Positions 1-5,811 are shown, numbered from the stretch's first letter. The stretch: 5,811 nt of DNA from Spirochaetales bacterium (GCA_030642995.1 DAOWMR010000199.1:1-5811); one strand, 5' to 3'. Translations and numbers: made by a program. The notes: generated from the letters alone by a model not told the origin.

Positions 1-1119
1 CAGGACTCCCAACGCCCAGACGGCCGAGATCTTGTAGGTAGCATCAAAACCGATCCTTCCAATGAAGTGTCCGACAAGAAACACCATCAGCGATCTGATG
101 ATGAAACTCATCGTCATGTACATGGCGTTTGCGAACGAAGGAGAATTGGAATTGGTGTCCTGCACGAGGGCGAGGAGGACCGGACCGGGAGCAAAGAGAA
201 AAAGCCCTAACGCCGCGAGGATTGGTATTGCGAATGCGTCGCCTGATACCAGGAACAACCACATGAGTATCGGGCATGCCAGACCGGAGACCAGAAGAGT
301 GGTCCTTCTCCCGATCCTGTCTGAAATTGATCCTGCGAACAGGGTCCCGGCCGCGCCGGCGAGTTGCAATACGGAGAGAAAGAGGCTTGCCGACATGAGG
401 GTCTTGCCCTGACCAACCAGATATGCCGGGAGATAGAGAGTAACGGCAACTTTTACCGCCATCGTGAAGAAGAGGAACCCTCCGAGTGAGAAGAGCAGCG
501 GGGCCAATTCTCTGACGGCGGCTCCGGCTTTCACCCTCTCGCGTTCGTGTGACGGACTCTCGTCTCCGTGGAACTCCCTCAGGACGAAATACAGCACAAT
601 GGAGGCGGCCAGCCCCACGGGAATCAACCTCCACGTACCTTCAAGACCCCAGATTGTGACGGCGCCGGTGATGATCAACGGACCGAAGGTCCTCGAAAGT
701 TCTCCGCCCAACATGTAGAAACTCATCCCTCTGCCGGTTCTGTCGGCTGAGAACTTCTTGATCAACACCGGAGACGGGATGTGAAACAGTGTTGAACTGA
801 CCCCCATGACGAAGACCATGATGACTAGCACGGCATAGCTGGGTGCAACGCCGATGAGACTCATGATAGTCGCTGTCACCGCCGGCGTGAGAATCACGAA
901 GTACTTCACGGAAACTCGGTCAACCAGCAAACCCAGGAACGGATTGAACAAGGAAGGGGAATTCTTGACCACGTCCAGCATTCCTGCCATGGACAGCGTA
1001 ATTCCGAGTTTTTCAACGAGAAGCGGAAGCAGAGGAGAGAGGAACGATGAATACACATCGTGGAACAGGTGCGCAGCCGAAACGGCAACGACCCTGCCGC
1101 GTTGAAATCGCTCTTTCAA
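1..1119 (-). CDS. MFS transporter, fosmidomycin-resistance (Fsr)-like (3' end outside window)
   Basis: The frame is open from a TTG at 1119 to the window edge and gives 373 residues of a major facilitator inner-membrane transporter; about 30 C-terminal residues (the end of TM12) should be missing. Hydrophobic segments fall at about 10-33, 42-65, 74-92, 95-117, 135-156, 162-181, then a charged central loop (182-205, HGDESPSHERER), then about 206-233, 240-262, 274-292, 295-316, 330-352 and from 361. The loop 2-3 motif is GLLVDR (63-68) and the loop 8-9 motif is SDRIGRR (266-272). HLFHD at 17-21 and the stretch from GVSSTLFH (106-113) through GGELSRTFGPL (138-148) resemble E. coli Fsr (GTGSSVFH, GGNFGSSLGPL, recalled from memory). 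Such proteins export drugs or small metabolites by proton antiport; the substrate here is unknown. The 93-nt gap leaves it open whether it is in the same transcript as the molybdenum genes. Confidence 0.88.
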   Translation of the reverse strand, partial: MKERFQRGRVVAVSAAHLFHDVYSSFLSPLLPLLVEKLGITLSMAGMLDVVKNSPSLFNPFLGLLVDRVSVKYFVILTPAVTATIMSLIGVAPSYAVLVIMVFVMGVSSTLFHIPSPVLIKKFSADRTGRGMSFYMLGGELSRTFGPLIITGAVTIWGLEGTWRLIPVGLAASIVLYFVLREFHGDESPSHERERVKAGAAVRELAPLLFSLGGFLFFTMAVKVAVTLYLPAYLVGQGKTLMSASLFLSVLQLAGAAGTLFAGSISDRIGRRTTLLVSGLACPILMWLFLVSGDAFAIPILAALGLFLFAPGPVLLALVQDTNSNSPSFANAMYMTMSFIIRSLMVFLVGHFIGRIGFDATYKISAVWALGVL

Positions 1120-1212
1120 AGTGAAACCTCATTTGTATCAACAGCACAACGGGATTGAACCTGGCCACTCATCAGCCGGCGGCATCACACAACAATGTCG
1201 GTTTACAGCGGA
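1120..1212. other. 93-nt intergenic spacer before the MFS gene
   Basis: This is the largest non-coding stretch in the window. It carries the Shine-Dalgarno of the MFS gene near its end. I see no U-tract terminator, no convincing -35/-10 pair and no RNA gene. It is the most likely place for an internal promoter or processing site if the transporter is expressed apart from the genes upstream. Confidence 0.6.
1127..1130 (-). promoter_or_regulatory. Ribosome binding site deciding a TTG start
   Basis: GAGG (in the context ATGAGG) on the minus strand, 7 nt before the TTG at 1119. The ATG overlapping this site is in a different frame, and the transporter frame is closed by a TGA just upstream, so TTG is the best available start. 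Confidence 0.65.
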
Positions 1213-1923
1213 CTATTCGTCGGGCGCTTCACCGCGAGAGAGCCGAGGCCCGGCGCCGGCGAGCTCGGCGCCGAGCGAACGGAGCGCTTTCGGCGGCCGA
1301 ACAACGATTCTACTGGACTGCAGATCGTAGACCCCGGTGATCCAATCGCCTTTGGGGGTGTCGCCACCCAACAGGATGTACCACCTGTCCTGATATTCCG
1401 CGAGCGCAAGAAGCTGAACACTCACGTCATCCACCCAGGATCCAAGGAGCACATCAAGCCAACCAACAAAGTCAAACGTAAGCTCTCCGTGCCGGAGCCA
1501 CTCCAGCCACACTGCACCAAAATCAGGATCCGATGAGACGTACTCGCGTTCGTCAAACACCAGTTTTGGCGAGGAAATCACCAAGCCGGGATGGTAGCCC
1601 AGGATGTCTACAGGGACCGGATAGCTGAGTGAGTCTTTCAGCTCCAGAATGATCTCGGCGCCTCGCGAGCCCGGTGTTCTCACCATGCGGGTCATCTCGT
1701 GAAACGGTACCTGACCGCTGCCGTCGGCGAACTCGGGGAACATGGCAAGCAGGGTCTCACCATCCACATCGAGGGATTCATCCTGAAGGAGGATCCCAAC
1801 GACGTACGCGAAGAAAACGTCCTTCACCTGTGCTTCGGGCACTGCGATGTCCCGGGGCGGCAATTGGCTGTGGGCTCCGGCTGTCGCAAGGACCAGAAAT
1901 GCCAGGACGAGCATCCGTTTCAC
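1213..1923 (-). CDS. Exported protein of unknown function
   Basis: I do not recognise this protein. With the GTG start at 1923 it has 236 aa; GGGAG lies 8 nt upstream, and GTG forms a 4-nt GTGA overlap with the mocA stop. A longer frame from a TTG at 1944 is possible but less well supported, and the ATG at residue 4 is too far from the Shine-Dalgarno. The N-terminus is a typical type I signal peptide: KR, a hydrophobic core LVLAFLVLATAG (5-16), and a likely cleavage after AHS (17-19) before Q20. There is no lipobox Cys; indeed no Cys is seen in the protein. The mature part looks like a mixed a/b globular domain, acidic and aromatic-rich, with WLEWLRHGELTFDFVGWLDVLLGSW spread over 139-163 and a strand-like stretch DRWYILLGG at 179-187. 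The C-terminus (about 212-236) is low-complexity Ala/Gly/Arg. Translational coupling to mocA suggests shared expression, but no function is implied by the sequence. Confidence 0.8.
   Translation of the reverse strand: MKRMLVLAFLVLATAGAHSQLPPRDIAVPEAQVKDVFFAYVVGILLQDESLDVDGETLLAMFPEFADGSGQVPFHEMTRMVRTPGSRGAEIILELKDSLSYPVPVDILGYHPGLVISSPKLVFDEREYVSSDPDFGAVWLEWLRHGELTFDFVGWLDVLLGSWVDDVSVQLLALAEYQDRWYILLGGDTPKGDWITGVYDLQSSRIVVRPPKALRSLGAELAGAGPRLSRGEAPDE
1251..1273. repeat. GC-rich perfect inverted repeat (7-bp arms, 9-nt loop)
   Basis: CGGCGCC at 1251-1257 is mirrored by GGCGCCG at 1267-1273 around a 9-nt centre that itself contains GAGCTC. It lies within codons 217-225 of the exported protein, about 40 nt before its stop. 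The RNA could fold into a strong stem, but no U-tract follows on the minus strand, so it is not a classical intrinsic terminator. It may simply reflect the Ala/Gly-rich codons at this protein's C-terminus. Confidence 0.5.
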
Positions 1924-2567
1924 GGCTTGAGCTCCCGAGCACAATCGGCGTAACGCCGCAATGCATCCATTGTGTCAATATCTATGATTGATCCGTCATC
2001 ATCAACCGGCACCATCATCGTTGTGTAGCTGTCCAGAAATTTGTGCATGGATCCGAGCGGCACCCCGAGTGTGTTCTTGCCTGCCGTCACTGCGGCCAGC
2101 GCCGGCACCACCGAGGAACTGATGAGAACCGGGTGTCCCGATTGGTCGTGATAGTTCGGAAACCAGGCCGCGGGTCTGACGGCGCACGGCACGGCATCGT
2201 CCACCGCGGCGGCGATGGTGCGAAAGAGCTCCGGACGCAGGAATGGCATGTCGGCCGGAGCCACGAAGAAGCGGTCGCTTTGGACTTCAGTGGCCCCGCG
2301 CGCGATGGAGGTCAGCATGCCGCGTTCGTACTCAGTGTTCGTGACGACGGTGAACCGATCCTCGTGCGGCAAAACTGCCTGGATTGCACCGGCGTCGTGT
2401 CCGAGAACGATGATCACCCGCCTGCAGGCCAGAATCGCATGATGCACCGCCCAGTAGACGAGGGGATGCGTGCCGAATTCCTCCAGGAGCTTGTGGGAGC
2501 CCATGCGGCTAGAGAGACCTGCCGCCGGGATGACGCAATCAATGGAGAGGGGCGTCTCTGTGGGCAC
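1920..2567 (-). CDS. mocA: Molybdenum cofactor cytidylyltransferase (MocA-type nucleotidyltransferase)
   Basis: This 215-aa protein belongs to the MobA/MocA (NTP_transf_3) family, which transfers a nucleotide to molybdopterin-Mo; MocA uses CTP to make MCD, the cofactor of many xanthine dehydrogenase-family enzymes. Visible motifs are the nucleotide-binding loop AAGLSSRMGSHK (15-26, with R21 and K26), the metal-binding PADMP (104-108, D106), GHPV (144-147) and the C-terminal DIDT (196-199). The loop reads PAAG rather than the LAGG of GTP-using MobA; E. coli MocA has TAAG, so CTP is the likelier donor. The start is GTG at 2567; no earlier start is possible because an in-frame TGA, the stop of the hotdog gene, lies one codon upstream. 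No good Shine-Dalgarno is visible, so translation probably depends on reinitiation. Its stop overlaps the next gene as GTGA. Its place next to the hydroxylase subunits fits cofactor maturation for that enzyme. Related PucB-type proteins are the main alternative name. Confidence 0.88.
   Translation of the reverse strand: MPTETPLSIDCVIPAAGLSSRMGSHKLLEEFGTHPLVYWAVHHAILACRRVIIVLGHDAGAIQAVLPHEDRFTVVTNTEYERGMLTSIARGATEVQSDRFFVAPADMPFLRPELFRTIAAAVDDAVPCAVRPAAWFPNYHDQSGHPVLISSSVVPALAAVTAGKNTLGVPLGSMHKFLDSYTTMMVPVDDDGSIIDIDTMDALRRYADCARELKP
1932..1936 (-). promoter_or_regulatory. Ribosome binding site of the exported protein
   Basis: GGGAG on the minus strand, inside the 3' end of mocA and 8 nt before the GTG at 1923. 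It favours that GTG over the TTG at 1944, which would lie upstream of it, and over the ATG at 1914. Confidence 0.65.
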
Positions 2568-2570
2568 GGT

Positions 2571-2978
2571 TCAGAGGTTTTCCAACCGGCGGTGGATTCG
2601 TACCTGCAGCCACTGTTTGTTCACGATTGAACGTACGTGGGTGCCGGTACCGATGAGTCCGGATTCGTCATTGGCGGTCATCGCGAGCGCCACGTGGTAG
2701 CCGTCGAACTCTAAGATGGTCACCGTGAGATCAACGGTGGCCCCGACGACACTCGGGTGTTCATGCGTGATGGTGATGCTCTTCCCGACAGACATGAACC
2801 CATCCGGCAGGAGAGGATCTATGAGGGTGGACGCTGCGTGGATCATAAGGCCTGCAAGTCCGGGAGATGAGAGGAGTGACTGAACATCATCCGGGAGATG
2901 ATTCCCGAAGGTGTCCGCTTCAGTCACCGTGTGACGGGTCGTGTAGACCTTGCCTACCTTGATACCCGGAAACTTCAT
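2571..2978 (-). CDS. FlK-like hotdog-fold protein, putative acyl-CoA thioesterase
   Basis: A 135-residue single-domain protein, close to the size of fluoroacetyl-CoA thioesterase FlK of Streptomyces cattleya (about 139 aa). Comparing with FlK from memory, the pattern GLAGLMIHAAS (40-50), then LLPDGFMSVGKSITITHEHP (56-75), then GTGTHVRSIV (110-119) lines up without gaps through the central helix and following strand. In that alignment the FlK catalytic residues Thr42, Glu50 and His76 correspond to S38, I46 and H72; Gly69 corresponds to G65. The histidine is kept and the Thr is conservatively replaced by Ser, but the Glu is lost, with H47, E73 and H74 nearby. Family knowledge points to hydrolysis or binding of a CoA thioester; the activity here is inference. 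The ATG has GGAGG 6 nt upstream. It sits between a molybdenum hydroxylase and mocA, so a role with that enzyme is plausible. A non-catalytic or dehydratase-like hotdog remains possible. Confidence 0.8.
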   Translation of the reverse strand: MKFPGIKVGKVYTTRHTVTEADTFGNHLPDDVQSLLSSPGLAGLMIHAASTLIDPLLPDGFMSVGKSITITHEHPSVVGATVDLTVTILEFDGYHVALAMTANDESGLIGTGTHVRSIVNKQWLQVRIHRRLENL

Positions 2979-2984
2979 GTTGGT

Positions 2985-2989
2985 CCTCC
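2985..2989 (-). promoter_or_regulatory. Ribosome binding site of the hotdog gene
   Basis: GGAGG on the minus strand, 6 nt before the ATG at 2978, within the 51-nt gap after the large subunit. I see no promoter or terminator hairpin in that gap, which fits continued transcription from the hydroxylase genes. Confidence 0.75.
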
Positions 2990-3029
2990 GCGTAGGCGCA
3001 CATACTTCACCTCGTATTGCCGGCAGTCC

Positions 3030-5423
3030 TCAGGGGCTTTTGGTGATCCACTTGTCCACGGGTTCCTTGTTCTGCAGCGCCCGCCACACATCCTCAAAGC
3101 GCAACGGCATGTGCGTGAGCCTGGCGCCGGTCGCGTGCCGGATGGCATTCCCGAGAGCGGCGGCAACACCAATCATCGAGTGCTCGGCCACGCCCCGGGC
3201 GCCGTACGGACCGTCAAGCTGGGGCGTTTCAATGGGGATTGTCTCAATCTCCAGCGGGATGTCAAGAGCCGTCGGGATCTTGTTGTCCGTGAACGACGGA
3301 TTTAATAACCGGCCACGTTTGTCATAGATGTATCCCTCACATGTTGCCGTGCCGAGCCCCTGGATCACTCCGCCGATGGACTGACCGCGGACCGCGTCGG
3401 GGTTGATTACTTTCCCGACATCGTAGGAGGAAGCAATCTTCAGTACGTTGTATTCGCCGGTCTTGTCATTGATTTCAATGATCATACCGTGTGCGCCATA
3501 GGTCCAGTCCAGCGCAGGCAGACCCTGGCTGGTTTCCTTGTCCAGGTTCGAGAGTCCCTGTGCAATGTAGCGACCCACACCGATCAGCTGCCCGCCAATG
3601 GAATTGCCGTTCGGATAAGCGTAGCCGATTGCCAGTTGTTTGAACGTAACGAACGACTCCTTGTGGTGCTTTACGTAGATCTTTTCGCCGTCATGATCCA
3701 TATCACGAGTGTTTGCTCTGAGGACCTGCGCAGCGTCGCCGTACGCTTTCTCGAGCAGGTCGTCGGCGGCCATGATCGCGGCATTTCCGCTCAAGATGAG
3801 GCCCTTTGATGCAACCGTTTGCCAATCATAGGGATCGCGATCAGTGTCCGTTTCAAAGGCAATCTTGACCTTCTCCACCGGGCAGCGAAGCCGCTCGGCA
3901 ATGATCTGAGCGATGGAGGTGTAGGTGCCCTGTCCGTAGTCGATCAGGGAGAGATTTGCGATGACCGTTCCATCTTCGTTCATCTTCACGACGACCGTAG
4001 TCGAAGTGAACGTCGGCATCGCGGGTGCCTTGTGCAACGATGCGATCGCTTTACCGATTTTCATGCCGGTTCTCTTCTCCCGGGCCTTTTCCTTCTCGGT
4101 TAACGTGCCGTACTCGATTGATTTCGCGACGGCATCCAGACACTTGGTGACACTGCCGTGATTCTCAGTGATCTTCTCACCGGTCAGTGTCAAGGAGCCG
4201 GGTTTGAGCGCATTGAGTTTGCGGAACTCAAGCGGATCTTTCCCGACGATCTCCGCCACCAGGTCCATGTGCCGCTCCAGCCCCCAGAAAAACTCTACGT
4301 GTCCAAATCCCCGGTACGCTGTGCCGTACGGCTTGTTGGTGTAGATGGTGTATGAGTCCACCTTGGCATTCGGGATGTCATATGGCCCGCCGGCAGAGTA
4401 GCCCGAGGCACGGGTGACGTTCACCGCATAGTCCGCGTAGGCGCCCGAGTCCCAGTACATGGTCATATCCTGCGCCAGGATCTTGCCCTCTTTGGAGACG
4501 CCGGTCTTGATGCGGTAGGTAAGCGCACTGCGACAGGGCACAAGACTGAACTCCTGCTCGCGGGTGGCGGTGAACTTAACCGGCCGCCCATCGGCCTTCC
4601 TCGAGAGAACCGCAACAAGCGGCTCTATGCCGACACCTGCTTTACCGCCGAAACCGCCACCCACATACGGCACAATGACGCGCACATTCCGGTGCGACAG
4701 CTTGAACGCGTTGCAGAAGAGATTTCTTACCGTAAATGGAGACTGTGCCGAGGACCAGATGGTGACTTGGTCGTCGTGGCCCCACTGAACTACTGCTACA
4801 TGGGTCTCCATAGGCACGTGCTGTACGGACGGGTTGGTATACTCTCGCTCAACAATCCACTCGGACTCTTTAAAGCCGCTTTCAATGTCACCTTTCCGCA
4901 CACGTGTGAGGTTCGCGATGTTGGTATTCGGCTGCGGAGAGAAGGCCGACTCCATATAAGAGTAGTCACCGAGATTTGGATGGACCAGCGGAGCATCTTT
5001 CTTGATCGCCTCGAGGGAGTCGAGCACCGGGGTGAGTTCCTCGTAGTCGACCTCAATCAGTTGAACGGCCTTCTCGGCGATCTCCAGAGTATCGGCGGCG
5101 ACCGCCGCAACAGCTTCCCCGTAGTGCCGTACTTCGGTCTTCGCGAGGATATCCTTGTCAACGACATAGAGACCGAGCTTGTAGTCCAGTTCCTTGCCGA
5201 TCACCACGGCTCGAACGCCACTCAATGCCTCGGCTTTGCTCGTGTCGATACTCTTGATCTTTGCGCGAGCAAACGGGCTCGTCTTGACCCGAGCGTACAG
5301 CATTCCGGACATCACCATGTCGCTCACATACTCGGCTTGGCCGGTGACCTTGATCTTGGAATCAATCCGAAGTGTTTCTTGACCAACCTGTTTCAATTCA
5401 GCAACGGGAGTGTTTTCAAGCAT
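3030..5423 (-). CDS. Molybdenum hydroxylase large subunit, molybdopterin-binding, xanthine dehydrogenase family
   Basis: This is the catalytic subunit, which binds the Mo-pterin cofactor and hydroxylates an aromatic heterocycle, aldehyde or related substrate using water. I place the start at the ATG at 5423, giving 797 aa (family members are roughly 750-810), because GGAGG lies 6 nt upstream; a longer frame to 5462 would add 13 unsupported residues. The N-terminal a/b hammerhead domain covers about residues 15-130 (KVTGQAEYVSDM near 25-36; HYGEAVAAVAAD at 100-111). Molybdopterin-binding motifs follow: QHVPMETH at 201-208, VGGGFGGKAG at 254-263, AYRGFGH at 369-375, GQGT at 497-500, DVGKVINPDAVRGQ around 668-681, and GARGVAEH at 741-748 with the probable catalytic base E747. 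AYRGFGH lacks the Cu-binding Cys of form I CO dehydrogenase (AYRCSFR), so CO oxidation is unlikely. It follows the small subunit with an 8-nt overlap and precedes the hotdog gene by 51 nt. The substrate is unknown. Confidence 0.95.
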   Translation of the reverse strand: MLENTPVAELKQVGQETLRIDSKIKVTGQAEYVSDMVMSGMLYARVKTSPFARAKIKSIDTSKAEALSGVRAVVIGKELDYKLGLYVVDKDILAKTEVRHYGEAVAAVAADTLEIAEKAVQLIEVDYEELTPVLDSLEAIKKDAPLVHPNLGDYSYMESAFSPQPNTNIANLTRVRKGDIESGFKESEWIVEREYTNPSVQHVPMETHVAVVQWGHDDQVTIWSSAQSPFTVRNLFCNAFKLSHRNVRVIVPYVGGGFGGKAGVGIEPLVAVLSRKADGRPVKFTATREQEFSLVPCRSALTYRIKTGVSKEGKILAQDMTMYWDSGAYADYAVNVTRASGYSAGGPYDIPNAKVDSYTIYTNKPYGTAYRGFGHVEFFWGLERHMDLVAEIVGKDPLEFRKLNALKPGSLTLTGEKITENHGSVTKCLDAVAKSIEYGTLTEKEKAREKRTGMKIGKAIASLHKAPAMPTFTSTTVVVKMNEDGTVIANLSLIDYGQGTYTSIAQIIAERLRCPVEKVKIAFETDTDRDPYDWQTVASKGLILSGNAAIMAADDLLEKAYGDAAQVLRANTRDMDHDGEKIYVKHHKESFVTFKQLAIGYAYPNGNSIGGQLIGVGRYIAQGLSNLDKETSQGLPALDWTYGAHGMIIEINDKTGEYNVLKIASSYDVGKVINPDAVRGQSIGGVIQGLGTATCEGYIYDKRGRLLNPSFTDNKIPTALDIPLEIETIPIETPQLDGPYGARGVAEHSMIGVAAALGNAIRHATGARLTHMPLRFEDVWRALQNKEPVDKWITKSP

Positions 5424-5811
5424 CGCTGTCCTCCGTTCCGGCCACGTCTTCAATTGCCTCAACGATCTGTTCGTAGCCGGTGCATCGGCAGAAGTTGCCC
5501 TCTATGCCATCCTTGATTTCTTCGCGGGACGGATGCGGGGTCCTCCGCAGAAGATCCGTTGCCGACATGATCATACCCGGCGTGCAGAATCCACACTGGA
5601 CCGCATGGTGCCGGTGAAACGAATCCTGCAACGTCGAGAGCTCATCATTATTGCCGACACCCTCGATAGTTTCGAGCTCGGCGCCGTCCGCTTCAGCGGC
5701 AAGAACCATGCACGACTGCACGGCATTGCCATTCATGATGATAGTGCACGCGCCGCATTCCCCGGCCCCGCACCCTTCCTTGGTTCCCGTAAGGCCAAGG
5801 TCCTCCCGGAG
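5416..5811 (-). CDS. Molybdenum hydroxylase small subunit, two [2Fe-2S] clusters (5' end outside window)
   Basis: This is the iron-sulfur subunit of a xanthine dehydrogenase/aldehyde oxidase/CoxS-family enzyme; it passes electrons from the molybdenum site to the flavin subunit in the cytoplasm. The reading frame is open to the window edge and gives 131 residues; judged by the family, about 25-35 N-terminal residues are missing. Numbering from the first visible codon, the plant-ferredoxin-type cluster ligands are C14, C19, C22 and C34 (CGAGECGAC, then C in VQSCMV). The second, helical-domain cluster ligands are C73 and C76 (QCGFCTPG) and C108 and C110 (FCRCTGY). All eight ligands are present, so the protein looks functional. 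An internal ATG at 5736 lies after the first three cysteines and is not the real start. The stop codon overlaps the start of the large subunit by 8 nt, indicating coupled translation. The specific substrate cannot be inferred from this subunit. Confidence 0.95.
   Translation of the reverse strand, partial: LREDLGLTGTKEGCGAGECGACTIIMNGNAVQSCMVLAAEADGAELETIEGVGNNDELSTLQDSFHRHHAVQCGFCTPGMIMSATDLLRRTPHPSREEIKDGIEGNFCRCTGYEQIVEAIEDVAGTEDSDA
5430..5434 (-). promoter_or_regulatory. Ribosome binding site of the large subunit
   Basis: GGAGG on the minus strand, 6 nt before the ATG at 5423. It lies inside the small-subunit coding region and decides the start of the large subunit against the upstream in-frame candidate at 5462. 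Confidence 0.8.

Noticed and set aside
44..634. A 196-codon open frame on the minus strand
   Set aside because: It is a different frame of the same strand as the MFS transporter. The transporter frame gives regular hydrophobic segments and family motifs, while this one is Arg-rich and patternless.
1144..1165. GGTTCAATCCC on the minus strand, resembling a tRNA T-loop
   Set aside because: The flanking bases pair in only about two of five T-stem positions, and no acceptor stem, anticodon arm or D arm can be built around it.
1128..1165. Possible promoter for the MFS gene (TTCAAT, 16 nt, TACAAA on the minus strand)
   Set aside because: Both boxes match the sigma-70 consensus poorly, and the -10 box would lie almost on top of the Shine-Dalgarno, leaving hardly any leader.
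1921..1944. TTG at 1944 as the start of the exported protein
   Set aside because: It would put seven non-basic residues before the signal peptide and lies upstream of the visible GGGAG; the GTG at 1923 has correct spacing and a typical GTGA overlap.
2043..2630. A 195-codon open frame on the plus strand
   Set aside because: It lies opposite mocA, whose nucleotide-binding and metal-binding motifs are clear; the translation is rich in Arg, His and Gly as expected of a shadow frame.
3030..5423. Carbon monoxide dehydrogenase large chain as the specific function
   Set aside because: The AYRCSFR loop with its Cu-binding Cys, needed in form I CoxL, is absent; only family-level assignment is justified.
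4692..5516. A 274-codon open frame on the plus strand
   Set aside because: It is antisense to the well-supported large and small subunits, whose motifs are complete; its translation shows no recognisable domain. It is a coding shadow.

Overview
The window is a compact, one-direction gene block in which every supported gene lies on the minus strand, so transcription runs from the right edge to the left edge. Base composition is moderately GC-rich by eye. The layout suggests a free-living bacterium: short gaps, 4-8 nt overlaps, Shine-Dalgarno-led GTG/TTG starts and an exported protein with a type I signal peptide. Nothing here allows a phylum to be named with confidence; an uncultivated, possibly Gram-negative lineage is a guess only.

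In transcription order: (1) 5811-5416, the 3' part of the small [2Fe-2S] subunit of a xanthine dehydrogenase/aldehyde oxidase-family molybdenum hydroxylase, with its N-terminus outside the window. (2) 5423-3030, the large molybdopterin-binding catalytic subunit (797 aa), overlapping the small subunit by 8 nt. (3) 2978-2571, a 135-aa hotdog-fold protein resembling fluoroacetyl-CoA thioesterase (FlK), with an altered active-site set. (4) 2567-1920, a MocA-type molybdenum cofactor cytidylyltransferase, 3 nt downstream and in the same frame. (5) 1923-1213, a 236-aa exported protein of unknown function, joined to mocA by a GTGA overlap. (6) 1119-1, an MFS transporter of the fosmidomycin-resistance (Fsr) type, with its 3' end outside the window, after a 93-nt gap. 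The only non-coding stretches are 2979-3029, 2568-2570 and 1120-1212; no RNA gene, mobile element, CRISPR array or convincing terminator was seen.

Working model: the small and large subunits form the electron-transfer and catalytic core of a hydroxylase whose FAD subunit is not in view and may be encoded upstream. MocA would supply the cytidylated (MCD) cofactor used by many enzymes of this family. The hotdog protein may act on a CoA thioester substrate or product, and the MFS protein may move a substrate or product. The loop AYRGFGH in the large subunit lacks the Cys of true CO dehydrogenases, so this is not a form I CO dehydrogenase; the actual substrate cannot be read from the sequence. 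The least explained parts are the exported protein and the hotdog protein.
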